64,000 nucleotides of DNA from an uncultured Bacteroidia bacterium (GTDB taxonomy: Bacteria; Bacteroidota; Bacteroidia; Bacteroidales; UBA932), in NCBI GenBank assembly GCA_902779765.1, contig CACZCQ010000005.1, positions 62,001-126,000 of the forward strand. The letters run 5' to 3'. Positions 9,081-16,949 of the stretch are shown here, in pieces; position 1 is the stretch's first letter, and each line of letters opens with the position of its first letter. The position numbers and the translations under genes were made by a program. The notes under the pieces were generated by a model. The model saw only the letters and a list, made by a program, of their open reading frames with translations, searched no databases and was not told the DNA's origin.

Positions 9081-10178
9081 CTATAGCATTAAATAGTCAG
9101 CTAATCGTTTACTGGAATTGAAATCATGATACTCATTCAACCGTACTGGACAACTCTCAACTTCAGGTTTGTCAATAAAGTTTTCCATCTCTTCCAAATT
9201 TGTCAACAACCGCCCAGGCATTACATCCTCAATGTGTTCAAAACAGAAACCTCTGCTGGCAGAGTATTCATCCAAATCGTCCATGACGAATCCTATCGGT
9301 CGGGAAAGAACCTCATAATCTATATATACGGATGAGTAATCTGTCAAAAGGAAATCGCATTTTCCAAGAATTGGATACAACTCGGAATCAGCCTCACGAG
9401 GTTTAATTACTACAATATTGGAATAGTTAGGGAAATCGTAATTCTGAAGCACATCCATCGGATGAATCTTTAGCAACAATAATACATTCTTTTTTCTGAG
9501 GTAATTATCTAATTGCATGATATTCTCCTTTGTGAGAAAAGAGACATTCCCCTCTTGATAAGATCCGTCCTGCCTTATGTCACCAGCAATTGATACTCGA
9601 AAAGTAGGCATCCATATACCTACTTTGGAATAGTCCGTTAGCTCAATTCCTCTGTTCTTAAAGAATTCTGTCTTATTTGACATCATGTCACATCTTGGTT
9701 GCCCGGTAACCACTACTTTCTCTATTGATAGGTCAAAACAATCAGACATAATCTTTTGGAATGCCGTGCTGGAAGCTATTGTTATATTTGGCTTAAAATC
9801 ATAATCATCATATAACAGGCGGCCGATCCTTTTCAATGGCATCCCATGCCAGAGACTAACATATTTCGCAGGAACTGCTGAAGTATCAAAAAGTCGGAAT
9901 CCTCCATGAGATGAAAAAAAATGCCGACACCTCATAAAAGCGAATACCCCAAGTATCGACTTCTTTTTAATAACCTTACAGTGAAAGTGATTCTCTTTAA
10001 CTCTCACTCTTATCGACTCTGTCACCTTCTCAACCAGCCATACAAGCTTAAACTTCTCCCAATATCTATTATTCTCAAGAAAAAGGTAGAAGGCGTAGGT
10101 ATTGTCCGCAAAATCCGGGAACGAACTGAATACTAATAAATGGGGGTCAGCCAATGATTTCAGGACAGGAATACGCAT
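9081..10178 (-). CDS. CDP-glycerol:glycerophosphate glycerophosphotransferase family protein (TagB/TagF-like)
   Basis: The 365-residue protein shows the teichoic-acid glycerophosphotransferase motifs: YVSLWHGMPLKRIG near residue 130, VVVTGQPRCDMM, the WMPTFR segment, LLLKIHPMD and the C-terminal LLTDYSSVYIDYEVL motif. The family transfers glycerol phosphate from CDP-glycerol to a glycan or polyol acceptor at the inner membrane. Compared with full TagF it has only the catalytic half, so it may be a single-addition (TagB-like) enzyme. It forms a pair with tagD, 10 nt away. The acceptor is presumably the polysaccharide repeat. This is the first gene of the AT-rich part of the locus. Confidence 0.88.
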   Translation of the reverse strand: MRIPVLKSLADPHLLVFSSFPDFADNTYAFYLFLENNRYWEKFKLVWLVEKVTESIRVRVKENHFHCKVIKKKSILGVFAFMRCRHFFSSHGGFRLFDTSAVPAKYVSLWHGMPLKRIGRLLYDDYDFKPNITIASSTAFQKIMSDCFDLSIEKVVVTGQPRCDMMSNKTEFFKNRGIELTDYSKVGIWMPTFRVSIAGDIRQDGSYQEGNVSFLTKENIMQLDNYLRKKNVLLLLKIHPMDVLQNYDFPNYSNIVVIKPREADSELYPILGKCDFLLTDYSSVYIDYEVLSRPIGFVMDDLDEYSASRGFCFEHIEDVMPGRLLTNLEEMENFIDKPEVESCPVRLNEYHDFNSSKRLADYLML

Positions 10179-10305
10179 ATCGTTCTAAATACAAATAATG
10201 ATTCAGATTCCTCCTCAACGATTCAATTCTATCGTTACACTCAAACTCGCATCAACAAGTTCCGTAGTGATAGCAACTATAGTCATCATAATTCTTTATA
10301 AGCCT
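10179..10305. other. Intergenic gap marking the GC-to-AT transition
   Basis: The 127 nt between wecB and the glycerophosphotransferase gene holds no recognisable gene, hairpin terminator or complete Bacteroidota promoter. It is the point at which base composition changes from GC-richer conserved genes to AT-rich variable genes. Confidence 0.5.
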
Positions 10306-11451
10306 CTACCATCTCAGCACATCCACTATCCTGCCGCAGGCGAGGCCGTCGCCGTAGGGGTTAACTGCTTGAGACATCTTCTCGTAAGCCTCGGAATCAT
10401 TGAGCAAGGTAGAGACCTCTCCTACGATCTTGTCGTAGTCCGTTCCCACAAGCTTGACAGTACCTGCATCAAGGGCCTCGGGGCGCTCGGTGGTGTCACG
10501 CATCACAAGGACCGGTTTGCCGAGTCCAGGAGCCTCCTCCTGGATGCCGCCGCTGTCAGTAAGGACAATGAAAGACTTGCTCATCAGATAGACAAACTCC
10601 AAGTACTCCAAAGGTTCGATGAAGAACATATTCCCGAGATTGTCCAGGTTCTCGCCGAAGACTTCGTGAATTGGCTTGCGCACATTCGGGTTAAGGTGCA
10701 TAGGGTAGACAAAGTCCACGTCGGGATATTTCTTCGTCAAGTCCTTGATGGCCGTGCACATGGAGATGAAGCCCTCGCCGAAGTTCTCGCGGCGGTGGCC
10801 GGTAATGAGGACCAGGCGGCGTTCGCGGTTAACATCATATCCACAGCGGTAGAGTTTCGCCCTGATGGCTCCTTCGAGTTCCGGATTGACTTGCATCTTG
10901 GAGACAACCATCTGAAGAGCGTCAATGACCGTGTTGCCGGTGACGGTGATCTTATCGTCGGAAACTCCCTCATCCAGAAGGTTCTGACGGCTGAGCGGGG
11001 TCGGGGCGAAATCATATGTAGCGATACGGCCGGTAATCTGACGGTTCATTTCCTCCGGCCATGGACTGTATATGTTGTGTGTCCTGAGTCCTGCCTCGAC
11101 ATGACCGACAGGAATTTGCTGATAGAAAGCGGCTAGAGCCGCAGCAGTGGAGGTTGTAGTGTCTCCATGCACCAGGACCACATCAGGCTTAGCCTCCTTC
11201 AGGACCTCTCTCATACCTGTCAGTACCCTGGCAGTCACGTCATAGAGATCCTGCCCCTGCTTCATGATATTCAAATCATAGTCCGGTATGACTTCGAATA
11301 TCTTCAGCACCTGGTCCAGCATCTCCCGATGCTGTCCCGTCACACATACTATCGTCTCAAACTCTTCACCATGCTTCTGGAACTCCTTTACCAGAGGGCA
11401 CATCTTGATCGCCTCCGGCCGGGTCCCGAACACCAGCATTACTTTCTTCAT
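10306..11451 (-). CDS. wecB: UDP-N-acetylglucosamine 2-epimerase (non-hydrolysing)
   Basis: The 381-residue protein converts UDP-GlcNAc to UDP-ManNAc. Family signatures are KVMLVFGTRPEAIKMCPLV at the N-terminus, VLVHGDTTTSTAAALAAF, GHVEAGLRT, LITGHRRENFG, and LTDSGGIQEEAPGLGKPVLVMRDTTERPE. Length equals that of known WecB/MnaA enzymes. With the dehydrogenase encoded at 12125-13426 it could feed a UDP-ManNAc/ManNAcA branch, although that dehydrogenase may instead act on UDP-glucose. The gene lies 60 nt from sodB and 127 nt ahead of the glycerophosphotransferase gene. GC content is markedly higher than in the following genes. Confidence 0.95.
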   Translation of the reverse strand: MKKVMLVFGTRPEAIKMCPLVKEFQKHGEEFETIVCVTGQHREMLDQVLKIFEVIPDYDLNIMKQGQDLYDVTARVLTGMREVLKEAKPDVVLVHGDTTTSTAAALAAFYQQIPVGHVEAGLRTHNIYSPWPEEMNRQITGRIATYDFAPTPLSRQNLLDEGVSDDKITVTGNTVIDALQMVVSKMQVNPELEGAIRAKLYRCGYDVNRERRLVLITGHRRENFGEGFISMCTAIKDLTKKYPDVDFVYPMHLNPNVRKPIHEVFGENLDNLGNMFFIEPLEYLEFVYLMSKSFIVLTDSGGIQEEAPGLGKPVLVMRDTTERPEALDAGTVKLVGTDYDKIVGEVSTLLNDSEAYEKMSQAVNPYGDGLACGRIVDVLRW

Positions 11452-11511
11452 AACAACTTTTCTAAATATACAACCCTCGACCTCCGGCGTGACAGGCCGA
11501 CATTCTAACCA

Positions 11512-12120
11512 TTATCTCTTATACCTCAACTCCACAACATCCCAATTAACAATCCGCCAGAGGGCAGAGAGGTGGTCAGCACGGCGGTTCTGCCAGTCGA
11601 GGTAGTAGGCGTGCTCCCAAACATCAAAAGTCAGAATGGGCTTGAGGCCCTTGACAACCGGATTTGATGCTCCGGGGTCCTGGGTAATGACAAGTGATCC
11701 GTCCTTGTCAGCAGAAAGCCAGACCCAGCCGGATCCGAAAAGACCGACGCCTTTAGCGACAAATTCTGTCTGGAAGGCTTCGAGAGAGCCCCACTGCTTT
11801 ATTATTTGTTTCATGAGCGGCCCTTCGACAAGCTCAGGGACCGATACAGGGGCGAACTGCTGGAAATACATGTTGTGATTCAGTATCTGGCCGGCGTTGT
11901 TGAATATGGCTCCGTCGGAGTTACGGACGATCTCCGCCAGCACAGATTCTTCGCTGAGCTCAGAATGACAGAGTTCCTCCCACTTTGTCCCGACAACCAG
12001 CTTGTTCAGGTTGTCAACATACCCCTTCAGGTGCTTTCCGTGATGGAACTCCAGCGTCCTGGCACTGATAACAGGCTCAAGAGCATCTAGATTGTAAGGT
12101 AATTGTATTAAATTGAACAT
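11512..12120 (-). CDS. sodB: Iron/manganese superoxide dismutase with two repeat-derived insertions
   Basis: The start is taken at the ATG at 12120 (MFNLIQLPYNLDALEPVIS), giving 202 residues. Metal ligands are visible in EFHHGKH (about residue 26), NHNMYF (His82) and FDVWEHAYYLDWQNRR (Asp166, His170). The enzyme dismutates superoxide. Two segments have no counterpart in the family as I know it: CHSELSEESV (about 51-60) and VPELVEG (94-100). Both are translations of dispersed DNA repeats and both fall in variable loops before and after the second ligand helix. The gene sits 4 nt after ugd, an unusual place for sodB, and probably shares the polysaccharide transcript. Confidence 0.93.
   Translation of the reverse strand: MFNLIQLPYNLDALEPVISARTLEFHHGKHLKGYVDNLNKLVVGTKWEELCHSELSEESVLAEIVRNSDGAIFNNAGQILNHNMYFQQFAPVSVPELVEGPLMKQIIKQWGSLEAFQTEFVAKGVGLFGSGWVWLSADKDGSLVITQDPGASNPVVKGLKPILTFDVWEHAYYLDWQNRRADHLSALWRIVNWDVVELRYKR
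11821..11843 (+). repeat. Dispersed repeat unit inside sodB
   Basis: The core TTCGACAAGCTCAGGGACC with flanking CC/G is present as a single unit. It is read on the opposite strand by sodB as VPELVEG. The CCC/GGG ends can pair around the core. Confidence 0.85.
11944..11970 (+). repeat. Second type of dispersed repeat inside sodB
   Basis: The segment AGATTCTTCGCTGAGCTCAG followed by AATGACA is translated by sodB as CHSELSEES. From memory, near-identical sequence recurs in many unrelated bacterial genomes. Only one copy was noticed in this window, so its repeat status rests on prior knowledge. Confidence 0.55.
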
Positions 12121-12124
12121 ATTA

Positions 12125-13426
12125 TTAATCTCTTCTGAAAATATCCCTTGTGTATACCTTTTCCGCCACATCATCCAGGGCAGGATCGTACCTGTTGGCG
12201 ATGATGGAATCGGAAAGGCGCTTAAACTCATCGAGATCGTTGACCACGCGGCTTCCGAAGAAGGTTATGCCATTCTCCAGAGTTGGCTCGTAAACAATAA
12301 CCTTGGCCCCTTTGGCCTTGATCCGCTTCATGATGCCCTGGATTGCAGACTGACGGAAATTGTCCGAGTTGGACTTCATGGTCAGCCTGAATACACCGAC
12401 GGTAACTTCCCTTTCCCTCGACGAATCATATGCACTGGAAGCCGTATAATAGCCGGCTTTTTCCAGGACACGGTCAGCGATATAGTCCTTGCGGGTCCGG
12501 TTGCTCTCGACTATGGCCTTGATCAGATTCTCCGGCACATCATTGAAATTGGCCAGCAACTGCTTTGTATCCTTGGGAAGGCAGTAACCACCATAGCCGA
12601 AAGAAGGATTATTGTAGTGACTGCCGATTCTCGGATCAAGGCACACTCCCTCAATGATAGCTTGCGTATCCAGGCCTTTCATTTCGGAATATGTGTCCAG
12701 CTCGTTGAAATAGCTGACCCTCAATGCAAGGAAGGTATTGGCAAACAATTTTACCGCCTCAGCCTCGGTTGAGCCCATGATCAGGACAGGGACATCCGGC
12801 TTCAGGGAGGCGTCCTTAAGGATGGAAGCGAAGGTACCGGCCACTTCAGCAAGCCCTTCGACAAGCTCAGGGACCGAGGGACCTTGCTCAGGGACCGAGT
12901 CATACCCTACGATAATGCGGGAAGGATACAGGTTGTCGTACAGGGCCTTGGACTCACGAAGGAACTCCGGAGAAAAGAGTATCTTCGGGCGTACTACCCT
13001 GAAGCTACCATCAGTAAGCCTCTCACGATATGAGAACCGCTCGATCGCAGACTTGGTGTACCCGACCGGAACTGTTGACTTTATCACCATCACCGCATCA
13101 GGGTTGACCTCCAGCACCAACTCAATCACTTCTTCGACATGAGAGGTATCGAAGAAGTTCTTCTTGGGATCATAGTTGGTCGGAGTCGAGATTATGACAA
13201 AATCGGCTGCCTTATATGCAGTACGACAGTCAAGAGTCGCCGTAAGATTCAGTGGTTCTTCGACAAAATACTTCTCCAAGTATTCGTCCTGTATCGGCGA
13301 CTCCCTGCGATTGATCTTTTCGACCTTTTCCTGGACCACATCCACTGCAACCACCTCATGCCGGCGGGCTAATAAAGTGGCCAGGCTCAGGCCTACATAT
13401 CCGGTTCCTGCAACAGCGATCTTCAT
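12125..13426 (-). CDS. ugd: UDP-glucose/UDP-sugar 6-dehydrogenase
   Basis: The 433-residue protein starts with a Rossmann motif, [18 protein letters not shown]. It has [11 protein letters not shown], the FSPEFLRE substrate loop, [15 protein letters not shown], and the catalytic cysteine in [16 protein letters not shown]. It oxidises a UDP-sugar (glucose, or ManNAc if paired with wecB) to the uronic acid with two NAD+. It has the RFxxQ-like features of Ugd, but specificity is not certain. Residues about 176-191 ([15 protein letters not shown]) are a seven-residue duplicated insertion encoded by the dispersed repeat, placed in a surface region of the central domain. It lies 12 nt after wzc. Confidence 0.9.
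   Translation of the reverse strand: MKIAVAGTGYVGLSLATLLARRHEVVAVDVVQEKVEKINRRESPIQDEYLEKYFVEEPLNLTATLDCRTAYKAADFVIISTPTNYDPKKNFFDTSHVEEVIELVLEVNPDAVMVIKSTVPVGYTKSAIERFSYRERLTDGSFRVVRPKILFSPEFLRESKALYDNLYPSRIIVGYDSVPEQGPSVPELVEGLAEVAGTFASILKDASLKPDVPVLIMGSTEAEAVKLFANTFLALRVSYFNELDTYSEMKGLDTQAIIEGVCLDPRIGSHYNNPSFGYGGYCLPKDTKQLLANFNDVPENLIKAIVESNRTRKDYIADRVLEKAGYYTASSAYDSSREREVTVGVFRLTMKSNSDNFRQSAIQGIMKRIKAKGAKVIVYEPTLENGITFFGSRVVNDLDEFKRLSDSIIANRYDPALDDVAEKVYTRDIFRRD
12854..12898 (+). repeat. Dispersed repeat: full unit plus half unit, inside ugd
   Basis: A full unit at 12854-12876 is followed by a half unit GCTCAGGGACCG at 12886. The two GCTCAGGGACCG cores are exactly 21 nt apart, so the insertion keeps the reading frame and gives a heptapeptide duplication in the protein. 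Confidence 0.88.
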
Positions 13427-13438
13427 GATTCCCGAATA

Positions 13439-15868
13439 TTATTCTTCGTCCTTGTCGTAGCCGTAGCCGTAGCTACTCTTGTAGCCATACTTGTAGCCAT
13501 AACGGTATCCGTACTTGTAACCATAACGGCCTGAACCTTCTGTTCCATTGAGCAGGAGAGAGATATTGTTGTACTTGCGGTCGGTATAGTACTTGTCAAT
13601 CTGAGGTAGCATGCTTCTTTCGAGCAGGCCTGCACGGATTACAAAGATCGTCATATCGGCAAGCGGAGCGATGATATCAGCATCTGTCACGATCTCCACA
13701 GGCGGGCAGTCCAGGAATATGTATTCATACTCCTTCTTCAACTCCTCGAGCATCTTACCGAGAGCAGGCTCAGCCAAAAGTTCAGCAGGATTCGGAGGCA
13801 TGGTGCCGACAGGAAGGACATCAAGGGGATTCTCTCCCACGTTATGAACGATCAGGCTCTTGTAGTCAGATGCCCGGCCGCTAAGATAATCGGAGACACC
13901 AACTTTCGGCTGGCCTGCAAAAACACTCAAGGAACGTTTACGGAGGTCAAGGTCGATGACGATAACCTTCTTTCCCTTGATGGTAAGAGCAGTAGCAAGG
14001 TTGATGGATGAGAACGTCTTTCCAGAACCAACATTCATCGATGTGAACATGATTATCTTAGAGGTATTATCCTTCCCTCTCATGAACTCGAGGTTGGTCC
14101 TCACCACTCGGAAAGCCTCGTTTATCATGTTCCTGTTCTGGGGTTTGACAACGATCTTCCTGTCCTCCGGGCTGTCTGAAATCTGCTTTCGTTTAAAGAA
14201 CTTCTTTTGGTCCGTATGCATTGTAGGAAGCTCACCAAGGAAAGGAGAAGTTAGGTTCTCGAGATCTTTCCTGCCTCGCACAGTTGTATTAAAAATCTCC
14301 CTTAAGTAAAGTATGGCGAATGGGATGGCAAGTCCCAGAAGCAGTGCGAGCATAAGAATCATCTTCTTATTTGGTGCAATAGGGATATTACTCCCGCTAG
14401 GAGAAACGACTACGCGTGTTGTATATGCAGTAAAAGCCTGCGAAAGTTCATTCTCCTCACGTTTCTGGAGCAAGAAGAGGTACAGTGCCTCCTTTACCTT
14501 CTGCTGACGCTCATCAGAGAGCAACCTTCCTGCCTGTAGAGGAGCGTTGGATACCCTTGCATTGGCCCTGCCCTGAGCGGCACGGGATGATCCCATCTGG
14601 GTATTGAGGCCAACGATATAGTTGTCGATGGAAGACAGAATCGAAGACTTCAACGCTGAGAGTTGGTTATCCATGTCCAGTACCAGATAGTTCTCTTCAG
14701 AACTGTTCTCTGCCAGACGATTGCGTTGAAGCATAGTGGTATTAAATTGGTTCACGAGGGAATTGACCGTAGGGTCACTGATTCCGACATTGGCTGGGAT
14801 AAGGGAGCTGGGGCCGGCATTCCGGATCTCAGTCTGCAGATGCCTGGCAATGGAAAGCTGGTTGTTAAGTTCCATGATGTGTTTACCCGCCTCGGCACTA
14901 AGCTGCATCTCCATCGTTGCGGCCGCGCCTACATCCGGCATCATGGTCTCACTCTGGTATTTGGTGATGGATTTGTCCACGTCACCAAGTTCGTCTTCAA
15001 TAACACGGAGACGTTCAGCAATGAACTCGTTGGTGCTGGTAGTAATCTGGTTCTTATCCTTAATCCAGTTCTCGTTGTAAACGTTTATTACCATCTGCAG
15101 AATCTCCTCTGCCCGACGCGGTTCATCATCATTAATAGCAAGATCAATGACGGTCGTATTTTTGCCGTTGAGAGTTGCACTAAGCTTACTTGCATAATAA
15201 CGAGCCGTTGATATAAGTCCAGTTCGAGAGACTTTTATTGGGAAAACGAAATCGATATCATCAGCAAATATCGTCCTGGAGACCTTTACATCTCCGACAG
15301 GAGTCTGAACGGTATCTCCCACGTGGGCAAGTATCTTTTTTGCTGATAGTTTTTGTTTCTTGAGTGTAAAATCGGAAAGATATACCTCCGATGAATCCTT
15401 TGGAGTAATTGTCAGAGCGGCAGAAGCATTATCATTGAGAGTAAGAAACTCAATATTTACAGGCAACGAAACTGCATATAAGGTCCAGTCATGGGCACGG
15501 CCACTCCTCGTATAATTGATATTGAGGTTCAAGTTCTTGACAACCTGAAGCATCAGGTCCGGAGACTTGAAATTGACAATTTCGTTATTGACATTGACCT
15601 TGGTCTGGCCGAAACCAAGATCTGAAAAAGCCGAGGTAATGTCTGCAGATACTGAGCGACCCTTGGAATCCTCCTTTATGAGCACAGAAGCGCTTCTGGA
15701 GTATACAGGTACCGTCTTGTAAATATAAACTGCAGCTATAAGAAGACATGCCGCGACCGCTATCGCGAACCAGAGCCAGTGGCTCACGCACAAGGTCCAA
15801 ATATCTTTGATACTGAGAGGTTCCTCCCTCTGGGATACGTTTTGGGTGTTGATATTGCGTGTTTCCAT
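13439..15868 (-). CDS. wzc: Polysaccharide co-polymerase and tyrosine autokinase (Wzc/BY-kinase)
   Basis: The 809-residue inner-membrane protein has an N-terminal Wzz domain with TM1 (WFAIAVAACLLIAAVYIY, about 35-52), a long coiled-coil periplasmic region, and TM2 (MILMLALLLGLAIPFAILYL, about 505-525). Its cytoplasmic kinase has Walker A GSGKT at about 614-618, Walker A' VIVIDLDLRKR and Walker B YIFLDCPP. The C-terminus is a tyrosine cluster with 11 Tyr in the last ~30 residues (pattern YGYKYGYRYGYKYGY). It autophosphorylates and controls chain length with the Wza channel. It follows wza by 9 nt. Confidence 0.93.
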   Translation of the reverse strand: METRNINTQNVSQREEPLSIKDIWTLCVSHWLWFAIAVAACLLIAAVYIYKTVPVYSRSASVLIKEDSKGRSVSADITSAFSDLGFGQTKVNVNNEIVNFKSPDLMLQVVKNLNLNINYTRSGRAHDWTLYAVSLPVNIEFLTLNDNASAALTITPKDSSEVYLSDFTLKKQKLSAKKILAHVGDTVQTPVGDVKVSRTIFADDIDFVFPIKVSRTGLISTARYYASKLSATLNGKNTTVIDLAINDDEPRRAEEILQMVINVYNENWIKDKNQITTSTNEFIAERLRVIEDELGDVDKSITKYQSETMMPDVGAAATMEMQLSAEAGKHIMELNNQLSIARHLQTEIRNAGPSSLIPANVGISDPTVNSLVNQFNTTMLQRNRLAENSSEENYLVLDMDNQLSALKSSILSSIDNYIVGLNTQMGSSRAAQGRANARVSNAPLQAGRLLSDERQQKVKEALYLFLLQKREENELSQAFTAYTTRVVVSPSGSNIPIAPNKKMILMLALLLGLAIPFAILYLREIFNTTVRGRKDLENLTSPFLGELPTMHTDQKKFFKRKQISDSPEDRKIVVKPQNRNMINEAFRVVRTNLEFMRGKDNTSKIIMFTSMNVGSGKTFSSINLATALTIKGKKVIVIDLDLRKRSLSVFAGQPKVGVSDYLSGRASDYKSLIVHNVGENPLDVLPVGTMPPNPAELLAEPALGKMLEELKKEYEYIFLDCPPVEIVTDADIIAPLADMTIFVIRAGLLERSMLPQIDKYYTDRKYNNISLLLNGTEGSGRYGYKYGYRYGYKYGYKSSYGYGYDKDEE

Positions 15869-15877
15869 ATTCGAGTA

Positions 15878-16726
15878 CTATTTGGAGGAAGAATGGGAAC
15901 TCAGGTTGGACATGAGTACTATGACAGAAGTCGTAAGGGAGGCCAGCGAGATCCAGAATGAACTGGAACGTACTGTATTGCCGTTGACTGTGGATTCCCT
16001 CACCCTCTTTTCATTGGGCAGGACATAGATCATGTCTCCCTGCTGCACATAGAAAGCAGGAGAAGAATAAAGCTGACCGGCATCCAGCAGGTTCAACTTG
16101 AAGACTTCGTCAGCCTGTCCGTTATGACGCACAAGGGTAACGTTCTCCCTCTGGCCGTTGATCGTAAGGTCACCGGCAAGCCCCAGTGCATCAAAAATCG
16201 TGAATCTGTCCCGGTCAATTTTGTAGCGTCCAGGACGGGTTACCTCGCCAAGGACGGAAAAACCAAGATTCATGAATTCGACCGTCACAACAGCTTCTTT
16301 TGTCTGCTTGCTGGCGACGATAAGTTCCTTGATGTAGTTAGCGGCTTCTTCCCTGGTCTTCCCTGCCAGGTTGATCTTGCCCAGAACAGGGAAATCGATA
16401 TTCCCGTCAGCATCAAGGGTGTAGCCTGAAATGTTGCTGGCAGAAAGGGAGTAGTTAGTGCCCGAAGCGGATGTCAGGGACTGTGTCTCACCTATCCTGT
16501 TGGTGTAGTAAGGCATATTGAACATTGCCGTAACTTCCGGGACACGGGTATTCACGATGATCGAAACCTGGTCCATCGGTTTGAGCCTGATTGGGGTTAC
16601 TTTCTGGTTCTGCAGTACCTGGCTCTCTTCCATATCCTGGAAATACGCGATATTGGTCGGAGTAGCGCAACTCCAGAGCAAGGCGGCCGCCAGTACGGCC
16701 ATGGTTAGGTTGTTTAAAGCTTTCAT
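15878..16726 (-). CDS. wza: Outer-membrane polysaccharide export lipoprotein
   Basis: The 282-residue protein has a lipoprotein signal (MAVLAAALLWSCATPT, Cys20). It then has the Poly_export domain (MDQVSIIVNTRVPEV, NISGYTLDADGNIDFPVLGKINLAGKTREEA), a SLBB-type segment (FSVLGEVTRPGRYKIDRDRFTIFDALGLAGD) and a short C-terminal hydrophobic helix (SFWISLASLTTSVIVLMSN) like the barrel helix of Wza. It forms the outer-membrane channel for the polymer and is the first gene of the operon, downstream of a clear promoter and a long leader. Confidence 0.92.
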   Translation of the reverse strand: MKALNNLTMAVLAAALLWSCATPTNIAYFQDMEESQVLQNQKVTPIRLKPMDQVSIIVNTRVPEVTAMFNMPYYTNRIGETQSLTSASGTNYSLSASNISGYTLDADGNIDFPVLGKINLAGKTREEAANYIKELIVASKQTKEAVVTVEFMNLGFSVLGEVTRPGRYKIDRDRFTIFDALGLAGDLTINGQRENVTLVRHNGQADEVFKLNLLDAGQLYSSPAFYVQQGDMIYVLPNEKRVRESTVNGNTVRSSSFWISLASLTTSVIVLMSNLSSHSSSK

Positions 16727-16901
16727 CTGTATTGATTGTTTTATTACTTACCGGGTATGAAAACCCCTTTCGGCAGTCAGATAACAACTGTTCCGCCGAA
16801 CGAGGCCGGATCCGCCGGACTTTCTGATTCCGGCTTCAGTCCTGCTCCTGGTCCCAGAGCGGTGTCACGGATCCCCTTTATATTTGAATGATTTCAAATA
16901 T
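16727..16901 (-). promoter_or_regulatory. Long structured 5' leader of the polysaccharide operon
   Basis: About 175 nt separate the predicted transcription start (near 16901) from the wza ATG. The leader contains a perfect 6-bp hairpin (GCCGGA/TCCGGC, 16814-16834) and further GC-rich inverted repeats, but no ORF and no T-tract terminator. No UpxY-type antiterminator gene is visible in the window. Confidence 0.4.
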
Positions 16902-16907
16902 AACAAA

Positions 16908-16939
16908 CAAATGTAGGGATTATTAGTGAGGAAAGCAAA
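16908..16939 (-). promoter_or_regulatory. Bacteroidota-type promoter for wza
   Basis: On the minus strand, TTTG (16936-16939) is followed after 20 nt by TACATTTG (16908-16915). This is an exact match to the Bacteroidota consensus TTTG-N19-21-TAnnTTTG. It lies only 10 nt after the relA stop codon. Confidence 0.75.
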
Positions 16940-16949
16940 CTTTGAAAGC

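Noticed and set aside
10179-10305. Internal promoter ahead of the glycerophosphotransferase gene
   Set aside because: Several TTTG strings occur but none has a TAnnTTTG box at 19-21 nt.
10198-11136. 312-codon plus-strand open frame opposite wecB
   Set aside because: wecB on the other strand has all family motifs; the antisense translation shows none.
13439-13530. Possible CRISPR or satellite repeat from the short tandem repeats
   Set aside because: The repeats are in frame and encode the tyrosine-rich tail of Wzc, with no spacers.
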